Shown piece after piece: positions 46,592 to 55,872 of a DNA stretch of 64,000 bases. This DNA is from Cytophagales bacterium (GTDB lineage: Bacteria; Bacteroidota; Bacteroidia; Cytophagales; Spirosomataceae). Below the pieces are notes generated by a model. It was not told where the DNA came from, did not search any database, and saw nothing but the letters and a program-made list of their open reading frames with translations. Position 1 is the first letter of the stretch. Every line of letters starts with the position of its first letter. The stretch covers positions 1 to 64,000 of the forward strand of contig JAAFJP010000006.1 in NCBI GenBank assembly GCA_013298125.1, read 5' to 3'. The position numbers and the translations under genes are program-made.

Positions 46592-47560
46592 CTACATCTC
46601 ACTTCTATCTTTTCCATTCACAGACGAAGACATAAATGTTCCCCAAGTGAGGTTGTCTTTGCCTGGTTTATGTTTTTTTGCTCTGTCGATGGCTACTTTT
46701 GCGGCAGTTTCTACTACCCAATCAAAATTGTCTTGACCTACCGAAGTTACTTCTGCATCAGGAGCTGGGTTACAAAAATCAATTGCGTACGGAATTCCAT
46801 CTTTTACAGCAAATTCTACTGTATTGAAATCATAGCCAAGTGCTTGATTTAATTTTATGACGTAATCCTTGACTGTTGCCATAAGTTTTTTAGCATTTGG
46901 ACCCGTCGGCAATTGTGCGTCATAACGCAAATGAGGCTGATTGCGAGGTTCATAAGGCATAATTCGAACTTCTTTACCTCCAATACAATAACACCTGAAA
47001 TAATCCGTGAAGACAATTTCTTCTTGTAAAAGCATTACCAATTGGTCAGTTTCGTCATACGCATTGAAAAGTTCATCGGGGTTTCTAACCTTATAGACAC
47101 TCTTCCAACCTCCGCCCGCATGAGGTTTCATGTAGGCAGGAAAACCGATGTGGTCAAAAATATCACCCCAAGGCAATGGGAATTTTAGATTACGAAAAGA
47201 CGTTTCTGAGGTATCAGAGGGACGCTCTTTTGATGGTAATAAAACTGTCTTGGGAACAGGTACACCTAACTTTACTGCCAAGGCATTGTTAAAAAACTTC
47301 TCATCAGCCGACCACCAAAAAGGATTATTGATTACCGCTGTCCCTGCCAAAGCCGTGTTTTTGAGCATAGCTCTGTAAAAAGGAACATCTTGTGAAATAC
47401 GGTCAATGATAACATCATAACCCGATGATTCGCCTTGAAGCACTTTATCGACAACCATTCTTTCAGCCATAATGCCTGATGGAGCGATTTGATTTACTCT
47501 CTCTACAAATGCCTCTGGAAAAGAGGTTTCCATTCCGTGAAGAATACCAATTTTTTTCAT
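46592..47560 (-). CDS. ATP-grasp enzyme (RimK/D-Ala-D-Ala-ligase-like)
   Basis: 322 aa. ATP-grasp features: the first nucleotide strand GFPAYMKPHAGGGWKSVYK with lysine, LLQEEIVFTDYFRCYCIGG, and the metal-binding end TVEFAVKDGIPYAIDFCNP (E and D/N ligands). Members form an amide bond by acyl phosphate. No signal peptide. It lies in a run with GCS2-type and GAT-type genes. Substrates cannot be named from sequence. Confidence 0.85.
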   Translation of the reverse strand: MKKIGILHGMETSFPEAFVERVNQIAPSGIMAERMVVDKVLQGESSGYDVIIDRISQDVPFYRAMLKNTALAGTAVINNPFWWSADEKFFNNALAVKLGVPVPKTVLLPSKERPSDTSETSFRNLKFPLPWGDIFDHIGFPAYMKPHAGGGWKSVYKVRNPDELFNAYDETDQLVMLLQEEIVFTDYFRCYCIGGKEVRIMPYEPRNQPHLRYDAQLPTGPNAKKLMATVKDYVIKLNQALGYDFNTVEFAVKDGIPYAIDFCNPAPDAEVTSVGQDNFDWVVETAAKVAIDRAKKHKPGKDNLTWGTFMSSSVNGKDRSEM

Positions 47561-47577
47561 AACTAATTTTGAAGTGT

Positions 47578-47660
47578 TGTCATCCCGACGAAGGAGGGAA
47601 CTGACGAGTAAGAAATCTTTAAAAATGTCGTTTGCAGTTCCCTCCTTCGTCGGGATGACA
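47578..47660. repeat. Inverted repeat, 26-bp perfect arms
   Basis: Arms 47578-47603 / 47635-47660 are perfectly complementary; core CATCCCGACGAAGGAGGGAA. Lies between the esterase and ATP-grasp genes inside the cluster. Confidence 0.9.
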
Positions 47661-47678
47661 AAAAACTCTAAATTATGC

Positions 47679-48383
47679 TTAAATTTTATTCAAATATTCT
47701 GAAAACATTTCTCGCCAAATATCCCAGTCATGCGTACCATGCCAACGAATATCTAACCAATGATTAATGTTTTTGTGAGCTAATATTTTTGACAAATTTT
47801 CATTGTCGGGTTTACAAAAATCTGCATTGCAAGTCCCTAAAACTATGTTCATATTCCAAAGATTAGGGTCAGTAGCATTTGGTAAATAATTAGGAGGATT
47901 GTTGAAATAGACGTTATCATCATAATAATCACCCAAAAATGAACGAATATCAAAGGCTGCACCCATTGTAAATAAATGTGAGACTTTATCAGGGTGTCTG
48001 AAGGCAAAATTAGCTGCATGATACCCCCCAAAACTACAACCTGCCACAGCAACTTTTGAAACATTACATTCTTGCATAATGGCAGGAATCAACTCCTCAT
48101 TGAGATATTGGTCGTAATAAATATGATTTTGGATTCGTTGGGCTGGGGGCAGATGCTTGCCATACCAAGAATATTTGTCGATGCTATCGGGGCAGTAAAT
48201 TTTTACTTTTCCACCGTCAATATGCCCACGAGCTGATTCAATTAATTTAAAATCTTTTGCCTCGTGGTATCGTCCCATCGTGGTTGGAAAAACGATAACA
48301 GGATAGCCCCAATTGCCAAAAATAAGCATCTCATTGTCCGCACCGAGGTGGTGGGAGTAGTATTTCACATAGCGTTCTTGCAT
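47679..48383 (-). CDS. Esterase-family alpha/beta hydrolase (cytoplasmic)
   Basis: 234 aa. The nucleophile elbow GCSFGGYHAANFAFRHP (Ser117) and C-terminal His in WHGTHDWDIW fit the putative-esterase (COG0627/2382-like) family. No signal peptide. First gene of the leftward cluster, 92 bases from the divergent secreted esterase. Likely hydrolyses an ester or amide product or intermediate of the amidoligase pathway; that link is inferred from position only. Confidence 0.85.
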   Translation of the reverse strand: MQERYVKYYSHHLGADNEMLIFGNWGYPVIVFPTTMGRYHEAKDFKLIESARGHIDGGKVKIYCPDSIDKYSWYGKHLPPAQRIQNHIYYDQYLNEELIPAIMQECNVSKVAVAGCSFGGYHAANFAFRHPDKVSHLFTMGAAFDIRSFLGDYYDDNVYFNNPPNYLPNATDPNLWNMNIVLGTCNADFCKPDNENLSKILAHKNINHWLDIRWHGTHDWDIWREMFSEYLNKI

Positions 48384-48475
48384 AATCGAAAGGCTTATTT
48401 TAATTTTTTGTTCATAAATTTAACCTAAAATAGAAATTGTTTTTTAGTTTCAAAAAAAATAAGGCTAAATCTTTT

Positions 48476-49348
48476 ATGAATAAAATTATAACTTTTGTGA
48501 TGATTTATGGAATAATCCTAAAATCTTTTGCAAATATAACCCCTACCAAAGTGAGTGAAAAACCCTATCAATTGACTCAAATAGACGAAAAAATCATTTC
48601 AAAACACCTCGGACGTGAAGTAGTGATTACTTTGATATATCCAAAAAATATTTCTGAAAAATTACCTCTACTAATTTTTAATGATGGACAAGATTTTGAG
48701 GCTTTAAATATGAAAATGAGTATTTCTACTTTGCTTTCAGAAAATAAAATTTCACCAATTTTGTGTGTTGGAATCCATGCCAATCAAGAACGTTTGCAAG
48801 AATATGGAACTGCCTCACAGGCGGACTATAAACAAAGAGGAAGCAAAGCAAAAAAGCATAATGATTTTGTTATTGAGGAGTTATTGCCTTATTTGAAAAA
48901 GAAATATTTAGTCAGAAATGAAGGGAATGTCATTGCTGGATTGTCATTGGGGGGTCTATCTGCCATGGATATTGGATGGAATAATCCAAAGGAGTTTTCT
49001 AAAATTGGTGTTTTTTCAGGTTCTTTTTGGTGGCGACAAAAATCAGAAGAGGAGGGATATACTGATGAAAATGACCGAATTATGCACAATATTGTCAGAG
49101 GAGGTTCGCATAAAGAGGGAATGAAATTTTGGTTTCAGGCAGGTACAAAAGACGAAGAATCTGATAGAAATAATAACGGAATTATTGATGCAATTGACGA
49201 TACCCTTGACCTTATGATAGAGTTGGAAAATAAGGGTTATTCAAAAAATAAAGACTTGATTTACAGAGAAGTAGAGGGTGGGGAACATAATCACGAAACT
49301 TGGTCAAAGGTGTTGCCAGAGTTTTTGATTTGGGCTTTTGGGAAATAG
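48476..49348 (+). CDS. Secreted esterase-family hydrolase (Fes/esterase-D-like)
   Basis: About 290 aa from ATG 48476, with signal peptide (ITFVMIYGIILKSFAN). Alpha/beta hydrolase: oxyanion region IFNDGQDFEA, nucleophile Ser in AGLSLGGLSAMD and catalytic His in GGEHNHETW near the end. Putative-esterase (PF00756) fold. Divergent from the amidoligase cluster, sharing its upstream region. May process an exported product; this is inference. Confidence 0.84.
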   Translation: MNKIITFVMIYGIILKSFANITPTKVSEKPYQLTQIDEKIISKHLGREVVITLIYPKNISEKLPLLIFNDGQDFEALNMKMSISTLLSENKISPILCVGIHANQERLQEYGTASQADYKQRGSKAKKHNDFVIEELLPYLKKKYLVRNEGNVIAGLSLGGLSAMDIGWNNPKEFSKIGVFSGSFWWRQKSEEEGYTDENDRIMHNIVRGGSHKEGMKFWFQAGTKDEESDRNNNGIIDAIDDTLDLMIELENKGYSKNKDLIYREVEGGEHNHETWSKVLPEFLIWAFGK

Positions 49349-49352
49349 AATT

Positions 49353-49409
49353 AACCGCAAGGACGGAAAGACGCTAATATTTTCTTTCAGCCCATGCGTC
49401 TTTGCGGTT
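49353..49409. repeat. Inverted repeat (AACCGCAA family)
   Basis: Imperfect arms AACCGCAAGGACG... and ...CGTCTTTGCGGTT around an AT-rich loop, right after the esterase gene. Confidence 0.72.
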
Positions 49410-49525
49410 TACAATTTTTTAAGACCTTTTAACACTTTTAATTTATTTAAAACAACCTTTTGCCTTAACATTGCATCTTAGAAATACAAATACGCTATTC
49501 AAATAAAACACTAAAACTAAAATCC

Positions 49526-52150
49526 ATGAAAAAATACCTCTTTACAATTCTCTTTTCTTCATTTTTCTATCTTCCAATTTTTGCAGGCGGAATCAAAGGC
49601 ATAATCAAAAACACCAAAGGAGAACAACTTTCTTTTGCATCAATCATCGTCAAAAGTTCTTCGAGAGGAACAATGGCAAATGAAGAAGGGAAGTATGAAT
49701 TTGCCTTGGAAAAAGGCTCATACACCATAATTTTCCAATATTTGGGACATAAAACGATTGAAAAATCGGTAGAAGTGGGGAATGATTATGTTACCCTTGA
49801 TGCTGTTTTGGAAGAACAATCGGTTGCTCTAAATGAAGTTCGTTTTTCTGCCAAAGCCGAAGATCCTGCCTATACCATCATGCGTAAAACAATCTCCATG
49901 GCAAGGTTCAAAATTTTGGAATTGGACTCTTATACCGCCCGTACATACGTAAAAGGAACTGCCAAAATGGAAGAAGTTTCTGGCTTGATGAAAATGTTGG
50001 CGGGTAAAAAAATCGAAAAAGAAACAGGTTTAAAAATCGGGCAGGTTTATGTGATTGAGTCTATTAATGACATCAATTTCAAACAACCTTCAACCGTAAA
50101 AGAAAAAGTTATTTCTGCACGAAATAATTTGCCAAAGCAAGTACAAGATCAAGGGGCAAATTTTATTCCAGTTGCTCGTACGAGTTTTTATAGCCCAAAA
50201 TCTTTTGGAGATATGATTTCTCCTTTATCTCCCTCAGCCTTAGCGTATTATAAATTTAAGTTTGAAGGAGAATTTACTGAAAATGGGCAAACTGTCAATA
50301 AGATCAGAGTGATTCCGAAGGCTCAAAATGAGAATGTTTTTAGTGGAGTAATTAATATTATTGAGGATTCTTGGTATATCCATAGTTTGGATTTGAAGTT
50401 TAGTGATAATAATGCTAAAAATGCTATAAAAATTGTTTACTCTCCCTTCAAAGAGGTATGGTTGCCTGTCAGTTATACATTTCATATTGATTTTGATGCT
50501 TTTGGTTTCAAAGGTTATTTCAATTACGTTACGAATGTTCGGAATTATGCCGTTAATGTCAATGAAAAATATCATCAAAAGCCCGTGGTAATTGATGAGA
50601 AAATTGATAAAGCGGAAGCTCAAAGTTTAAAAGGTGAAAAGGTTGATGCCAAAACAGCTTTGAAACAAAAACAATTGACTCGAAAACAGTTAGAAAAATT
50701 CTTGAAATCTTCTGAAAAGGAGGATAAAAAAGAGCGTAAAGCTAAGGGTGAAGACGTGGCTTTGGTACGTTCATATAACTTGGAAGTCGATACACTTTTT
50801 AAAAGAAGGACAAATAATTTTTGGGAAGAAGAGCGACAAGTCCCTCTAACGGAGTTTGAAATAAAAGGCTATGCACAAGCCGACAGTATAACGAAGGCTA
50901 ACGAAGGTCAGTACAAGAAAGATTCTATCAAAAACTTACCTGTATTTAAAGTACCGCATATCTTTTTTGGAAAAACCTATAACTATGGAAAAAGAGATGA
51001 AGTTTATGGATATTATCCCAAATCGCTAACTTACAGTTCTCCATTTTCCCAAATTCCACTTTTAGATTTCGTTAATTCTGTTGATGGGTACTATTTACAG
51101 GCAGGAATTAAGTTTGAAACTCGTGATAGATTCATTAGTAGAACATCATTGTATGGAGATGTTCGGTACGCACTCGGGCGACAAGCACTCAATTTTGATG
51201 TCGGATATTTTGATTTTCAGATAAAAAAGAATCGTACTTTTGAAATAAAAGCGGGTAGAAATATTCAACAGTTTAATTACAGTAATCCAATTTCAACTTT
51301 TACAAATACGGTCTATACGATGCTTGGAGAGGAAAATTACATGAAAATTTTTCAAAAAGATTTTGCCTCAATAGAATATCGTAAAAGGTTTTCTCCACTT
51401 TTTATTGGTGTGTTGGGCGTAGAGTATGCTCAGAGAAAAGAACTTCAAAATCTTGCTAATTTCAAACCTTGGATTGATAGCAAAGACAAGGAATTTACTT
51501 CAAATCAGCCCAATGTTATTGAATTAAATGATAAAAGATTTGTTAATCCAGAGGCTTTAACGATTGATTTTGAATTACTTTTTAGACCTTTTGCCAAAAA
51601 AGGAGAGTATAACGGACGGGAATATTCAATCAATAGCGGCAATCCTAATTTTAGGATTAAAAGTACCAACGGCTTAATGTCAGATGGTAATTTTGCGAGA
51701 TTACAAGCCAGTTATGAACAGATTTTTGAGTTAGAAAAAATTGGAGATTTACACGTTTTAGCCAATTATGGAGGGTATTTAAAAGAACCAACTTACTTCT
51801 CAGACTTCCGTCATTTTAATGGAAATCTAACGATTATTAGGTCGTTCAGTTTCAATGCTTTCCGTAATTTGGATTATTATGCACATAGCACACGAGGCAA
51901 TTATTTAGAAGTTTTTGCAGCCAATGATTTTCAGAAATTTTTATTGACTCAAATCACACTTTTAAGACTTTATGGATTGAAAGAATCAATTTTTGCTAAT
52001 TATTTGAACGTTCCAAATCAAAACTTCAATTATGCAGAAGTAGGTTATGGAGTTTCTGGAATTGGGAAATTATTGGGATTGGAAGTGGTAGGAAATTTTG
52101 TAAATGGTAAATATAGTTCGACGGTTTTGAGGATTAAGTTTAATCGATAG
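49526..52150 (+). CDS. DUF5686 / carboxypeptidase-regulatory-like outer-membrane protein
   Basis: 874 aa. Signal peptide (ILFSSFFYLPIFAG), an N-terminal carboxypeptidase-D-regulatory-like domain (about 22-105; GIKGIIKNTKGEQLSFASI), then the DUF5686 region with a long beta-barrel-like C-terminus of amphipathic strands ending STVLRIKFNR. TonB-receptor-like but without a plug; such proteins are outer-membrane proteins of Bacteroidota with unknown cargo. Full length. Confidence 0.88.
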   Translation: MKKYLFTILFSSFFYLPIFAGGIKGIIKNTKGEQLSFASIIVKSSSRGTMANEEGKYEFALEKGSYTIIFQYLGHKTIEKSVEVGNDYVTLDAVLEEQSVALNEVRFSAKAEDPAYTIMRKTISMARFKILELDSYTARTYVKGTAKMEEVSGLMKMLAGKKIEKETGLKIGQVYVIESINDINFKQPSTVKEKVISARNNLPKQVQDQGANFIPVARTSFYSPKSFGDMISPLSPSALAYYKFKFEGEFTENGQTVNKIRVIPKAQNENVFSGVINIIEDSWYIHSLDLKFSDNNAKNAIKIVYSPFKEVWLPVSYTFHIDFDAFGFKGYFNYVTNVRNYAVNVNEKYHQKPVVIDEKIDKAEAQSLKGEKVDAKTALKQKQLTRKQLEKFLKSSEKEDKKERKAKGEDVALVRSYNLEVDTLFKRRTNNFWEEERQVPLTEFEIKGYAQADSITKANEGQYKKDSIKNLPVFKVPHIFFGKTYNYGKRDEVYGYYPKSLTYSSPFSQIPLLDFVNSVDGYYLQAGIKFETRDRFISRTSLYGDVRYALGRQALNFDVGYFDFQIKKNRTFEIKAGRNIQQFNYSNPISTFTNTVYTMLGEENYMKIFQKDFASIEYRKRFSPLFIGVLGVEYAQRKELQNLANFKPWIDSKDKEFTSNQPNVIELNDKRFVNPEALTIDFELLFRPFAKKGEYNGREYSINSGNPNFRIKSTNGLMSDGNFARLQASYEQIFELEKIGDLHVLANYGGYLKEPTYFSDFRHFNGNLTIIRSFSFNAFRNLDYYAHSTRGNYLEVFAANDFQKFLLTQITLLRLYGLKESIFANYLNVPNQNFNYAEVGYGVSGIGKLLGLEVVGNFVNGKYSSTVLRIKFNR

Positions 52151-52158
52151 TAGAAAAA

Positions 52159-52321
52159 ACGCAGGCTGGATTTTGAATCCAATGCTGTCATTTAAGAAAT
52201 CTGTCTGACTAACGCTGGTAGGGTTCAAAACCCTACCAGCGTTCAAACGGTGTTATTAAATATATTTTGACAAAAGTAAAACCTTAAATTGACAGCTTTG
52301 GATTCAAAATCGAGCTTGCGT
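52159..52321. repeat. Nested inverted repeat, 163 bases
   Basis: Outer arms 52159-52196 and 52283-52321 share about 33 of 39 bases; inside is a perfect 15-bp palindrome AACGCTGGTAGGGTT (52211-52225 / 52229-52243, loop CAA). The right outer arm ends in the menE stop codon. Two palindromes of different sequence are nested, as if one inserted into the other. Confidence 0.85.
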
Positions 52322-53361
52322 CAAAATGCTCTCAAAGTTGCTTTTTTATCCACTTTCCCCGTAGGTGTTTCCCAAAATTTTTCAACAAAAAAAATCTCCT
52401 TTGGGATTTCATACTTTGACAAAATCGATTTGATATTTGATAAAAACATTTCTTTTAAATTTTCTTCAAAAACATCAGTTTCAACTACCAAAACCAATTT
52501 CTGTCCCAACTTCTCATCAGGAATTCCGTAAGCAAAATATCGTTTTGGATGAAAAATTTGGATTTCTTTTTCTATTAATTTCTCAACTTTTTCTAACTGG
52601 ATTTTTACTCCTCCACTATTGATAATATTGTCAAATCTTCCAATCAATTTGAACTCATTTTCAGAAATAATTTCTACATTATCATTCGTTTGAACTATCT
52701 CATTATTTGAAGATTCGGAGATAATATTCAGACAATTTCTATCGTCAATGCCAATTTTTACACCTTCTAAAACTTTAAAATTTTCTTCTTTATTTGCCCC
52801 ATTTAACCTTTTGATGGCTATGTGTGAAACCGTTTCGGTCATTCCATAGGTGCTATAAATAGAAACATCTAATTGCTGTATTTTTTTTTGTAAAACCTCA
52901 TTTACAGCCGCTCCACCTACGATTATGGCTTTTGCTTTGTTGAGAGTTGTTATATTTTCATCCGTATTTAAAATATTTTCTAATTGCAATGGAACAAAGG
53001 CAAAGAAATCGAAATCATTTTGTTCAAGATTTTGAATAGGATTTCCAGAAGGTTCTACGATGGTTAATTTCAAACCTAAAACCATCCCACGCACGAGCAT
53101 CATCATCCCTGCAATATACTCTACATTCAAGCAAACCAACGCTGAATCTCCCGTTTGTAATCCAAAAGTTTTACCAGTCAATTTTGCACTCGCAATCATC
53201 TGATTTCGAGTCAGTTGTATGGGTTTTGGTTCACCCGTTGAACCAGAAGTTTTGATGGTAAATTCCTTTTGACCCGATTGCCATTTTTGACAGAAGTCAA
53301 TTACTTTCTGTTCATATTCAGAAGTTGGAATTGGGAGATTATTGAAATCAGTTATTTGCAT
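52321..53361 (-). CDS. o-Succinylbenzoate-CoA ligase MenE (AMP-binding)
   Basis: About 346 aa from the ATG at 53361; an alternative ATG at 53424 adds 21 residues unlike the family. P-loop of the adenylate-forming superfamily TIKTSGSTGEPKPI, YGMTETVSHIAI, and the C-terminal subdomain with KVDKKATL (Lys end). The size is that of short bacterial MenE proteins, which activate o-succinylbenzoate for menaquinone synthesis. No other men genes are in the window, so the substrate is assigned by sequence style only. Confidence 0.78.
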   Translation of the reverse strand: MQITDFNNLPIPTSEYEQKVIDFCQKWQSGQKEFTIKTSGSTGEPKPIQLTRNQMIASAKLTGKTFGLQTGDSALVCLNVEYIAGMMMLVRGMVLGLKLTIVEPSGNPIQNLEQNDFDFFAFVPLQLENILNTDENITTLNKAKAIIVGGAAVNEVLQKKIQQLDVSIYSTYGMTETVSHIAIKRLNGANKEENFKVLEGVKIGIDDRNCLNIISESSNNEIVQTNDNVEIISENEFKLIGRFDNIINSGGVKIQLEKVEKLIEKEIQIFHPKRYFAYGIPDEKLGQKLVLVVETDVFEENLKEMFLSNIKSILSKYEIPKEIFFVEKFWETPTGKVDKKATLRAF

Positions 53362-53445
53362 ATTTTCATAAAAAAACACCCAAAGAAAACACCAAAATCT
53401 GGCATTTTCAATGAGTGTGTGCATGGATGAAGTGTAATTTTATAT

Positions 53446-53952
53446 TTATGCTATTTTCAAAGTGTTTTTAGCACTATCAAAAGTAGCATTATATTTTTTG
53501 AGAGCTTTTGTGGCTGGTCCATTTGTGACATTTCCAGTCGAATCGAATATTGAACCGTGATTATTACAAACAAAATTGTTTTTATCAGCATTATAATCTA
53601 CTGTGGTTTGAGCATGAGTACAAGCTTTTTCGACAACCAAAAAATCACCAGTTTTAGTTCTGGCAATTATTACATCACCCGAAACAAGTGCTTTCCCATT
53701 GGTTTTCAAATCAGCAAAAGTGGTACTTGTTAAGTCAATAGTAAAATCAATCACCCCTTTTGATAATAGATTATTGCCAGTTAAACCAACCACAGCCGCA
53801 TTTCCGCCACCTACATTTCCTCCGCCAGATGCGGGAGGAGTTACTGCTGCTGGTGCTGGGTCACTTGCTTTTGTACAGCCAGACACACAATTTTGAAGAA
53901 TTACAGCTCCAACGCTTATGCCGACAAGATTTAGAAATTCTTTACGTTCCAT
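53446..53952 (-). CDS. Rieske 2Fe-2S protein, lipoprotein-like
   Basis: 168 aa. Rieske motifs C111-T-H113 and C129-N-N-H132 with HGSIFDSTG; the two-cysteine, two-histidine iron-sulfur site is complete. N-terminus has a membrane/lipoprotein-like segment (LVGISVGAVILQNC) and a Gly/Asn/Pro-rich linker (about 33-55). So it is a periplasm- or membrane-anchored electron carrier. It is not in a cytochrome bc1 operon here, and no oxygenase partner is adjacent. Confidence 0.88.
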   Translation of the reverse strand: MERKEFLNLVGISVGAVILQNCVSGCTKASDPAPAAVTPPASGGGNVGGGNAAVVGLTGNNLLSKGVIDFTIDLTSTTFADLKTNGKALVSGDVIIARTKTGDFLVVEKACTHAQTTVDYNADKNNFVCNNHGSIFDSTGNVTNGPATKALKKYNATFDSAKNTLKIA

Positions 53953-54251
53953 GTTATTGATGATTTATTTTGAGAAGTTTAAGTCTATTTTTAACACCCA
54001 TACCCTTATTTTGTTTAAAAGGTTGCGTTAGAAAATATTAAAATTTGTACTTTCATATAAACATTGATTAAGCCTTGGCGGTTATTTAAGTAGTACAAAA
54101 AGATAAATTATGTATTTTAGATAAATTATTGATTTCAAAAAGTGTAAATATCTAAATTATATTATATTTTAAGATTATATAACCAAATTTTTATTATCGA
54201 ATAAATATTTTATCTATATAAATTAATTTTGTTGGATAAAATATCATTAAT
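53953..54251. other. Intergenic, nothing identified
   Basis: 299 bases, very AT-rich, no clear repeat, RNA gene or hairpin seen. A TAATTTTG sequence at 54224-54231 may be a -7 element for the DUF2452 gene; its -33 partner is not evident. Confidence 0.4.
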
Positions 54252-54707
54252 ATGAAAGAAGAAGCATTCTTAAATCCCATCAATAAAGACAAAGTTGCCG
54301 AAAATCCTGGCTTGTTACCTTATGCACATACTGCTGGTGGTGCTGTTATTCGCCCTGAAGATATGGGTAAAGCAAAAGGTCGTTCTGTAACTGCCATGCG
54401 TCAACAGACTGACCGCCAGATGAACCAGTTGTATGAGCAAATGGAAGTCTTGGCACGTCAGGCAAAGCTGTTAGCACAACGCAAAGAAATTTCGGAAAGA
54501 ATTTATGATGCAGCGATGGGCTTCGAACCGATTATAAACGAGACGTACTACATGTATGAGCGTGACACGGGAGAGGATTTATTGTCATTAGTTGCTCCGC
54601 ACGAGTGGGGGCGTTCGTTTAAATACAGTCGTTTTTTAGCAAAATGCCTTCTTTTGGCTGACCACACTTGGGATGTTGAGTATAATGAGGATGCGTATAA
54701 TGATTAG
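54252..54707 (+). CDS. DUF2452 protein
   Basis: 151 aa. Matches the DUF2452 pattern NPINKDKVAENPGLLPYAHTAG near the start and ERIYDAAMGFEPIINETYYMY with PHEWG later. Helical, no signal peptide, cytoplasmic. Family function unknown. Start ATG 54252. Confidence 0.85.
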   Translation: MKEEAFLNPINKDKVAENPGLLPYAHTAGGAVIRPEDMGKAKGRSVTAMRQQTDRQMNQLYEQMEVLARQAKLLAQRKEISERIYDAAMGFEPIINETYYMYERDTGEDLLSLVAPHEWGRSFKYSRFLAKCLLLADHTWDVEYNEDAYND

Positions 54708-54738
54708 GTTTAAAAAAACTCAAAGTTCAACTTTCAAG

Positions 54739-54768
54739 AATTGCCAGCCACAAGGTTGGCAATTTTTG
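54739..54768 (+). terminator. Rho-independent terminator
   Basis: 11-bp stem AATTGCCAGCC (54739-54749) / 54754-54764 with one G-T wobble, ending in a T run. Ends the DUF2452 gene. Confidence 0.8.
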
Positions 54769-54782
54769 TTTATAATTATTCA

Positions 54783-54812
54783 TTGTTCAATTGTAAAACA
54801 GATGTACTTTTG
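54783..54812 (+). promoter_or_regulatory. Bacteroidota-type promoter for folD
   Basis: TTG (54783-54785), 19-base spacer, then TACTTTTG (54805-54812), matching the Bacteroidota sigma-A consensus TTTG-N19-TAnnTTTG. Ends 24 bases before the folD start codon. Confidence 0.7.
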
Positions 54813-54836
54813 CAGGAAAATACAAATTAAGGAAAT

Positions 54837-55721
54837 ATGCAAATTATAGACGGAAAGGCAACTGCCGACGAAATAAAAAAAGAAATAGCCATTGAAGTGG
54901 CTGAAATGAAAGCCTCTGGACAAAAGACCCCTCATTTAGTTGCTATTTTGGTTGGAAATAATGGAGCGTCTGAAACGTATGTAGCCAACAAAGTAAAATC
55001 GTGTGAAGAATTAGGTTTTAATTCAACCTTACTCAGATTTGATACAACTATCTCAGAATCAGAGCTTTTGGATGAAGTGAAAAAGGTAAATGATAATGAT
55101 GATATGGACGGATTAATAGTTCAACTTCCTCTACCTGACCATATTAATCCTGATAAAATTATGGAGACAATCGACCCACGAAAAGATGTTGATGGTTTTC
55201 ACCCAATCAATATCGGACGTATGGCAAAAGGGCTTCCTGCCTATATTTCGGCAACTCCACAGGGCGTTTTGGATTTATTAGAAAGATATAATATTGAGAC
55301 TTCTGGTAAACATTGTGTTGTGGTTGGTCGTAGTCAAATAGTTGGTTTGCCCATGTCGATTTTGATGCAGCGAAATCTTAAAATTGGGAATTGTACAGTT
55401 ACTCTTACTCACTCAAAAACAAAAGATTTAGCGGAGGTTTGTGCAACGGCAGATATTTTGATTGCCGCTTTGGGTCGTCCAGAATTTATTACTGAAAAAT
55501 TTGTGAAAGAAGGTGCTGTTGTTATTGATGTTGGATTGACTCGTGTAGAAGATTCTACTAAAAAATCTGGTTTTGCATTGAAAGGAGATGTAAAATATGA
55601 TGAAGTAGCTCCAAAATGTTCGTACATTACGCCTGTTCCTAAGGGTGTTGGACCAATGACAATTGTTTCTTTGATGAAAAATACGCTTCTTTCAGCCAAA
55701 GGTGTAATTTACTCAAAATAG
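54837..55721 (+). CDS. FolD, methylenetetrahydrofolate dehydrogenase/cyclohydrolase
   Basis: 294 aa, standard length. Catalytic [15 protein letters not shown] (Lys), [14 protein letters not shown] and Rossmann [15 protein letters not shown], then [15 protein letters not shown]. Converts methylene-THF to formyl-THF with NADP, feeding purine and methionine synthesis. Promoter visible upstream. Confidence 0.97.
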   Translation: MQIIDGKATADEIKKEIAIEVAEMKASGQKTPHLVAILVGNNGASETYVANKVKSCEELGFNSTLLRFDTTISESELLDEVKKVNDNDDMDGLIVQLPLPDHINPDKIMETIDPRKDVDGFHPINIGRMAKGLPAYISATPQGVLDLLERYNIETSGKHCVVVGRSQIVGLPMSILMQRNLKIGNCTVTLTHSKTKDLAEVCATADILIAALGRPEFITEKFVKEGAVVIDVGLTRVEDSTKKSGFALKGDVKYDEVAPKCSYITPVPKGVGPMTIVSLMKNTLLSAKGVIYSK

Positions 55722-55872
55722 CAATTTTCTAAGTTACGGATTTATAACAATCCGCTCAATTTGAGAAAAAACAACGATTTTATGCTTATTTTACAAAAGC
55801 ATTTTTGTACTTTTGCAGAAAATTACTGAACAAAAACTTAAAAATGGGAGCAAGTACAACTCCTTAAACAAT

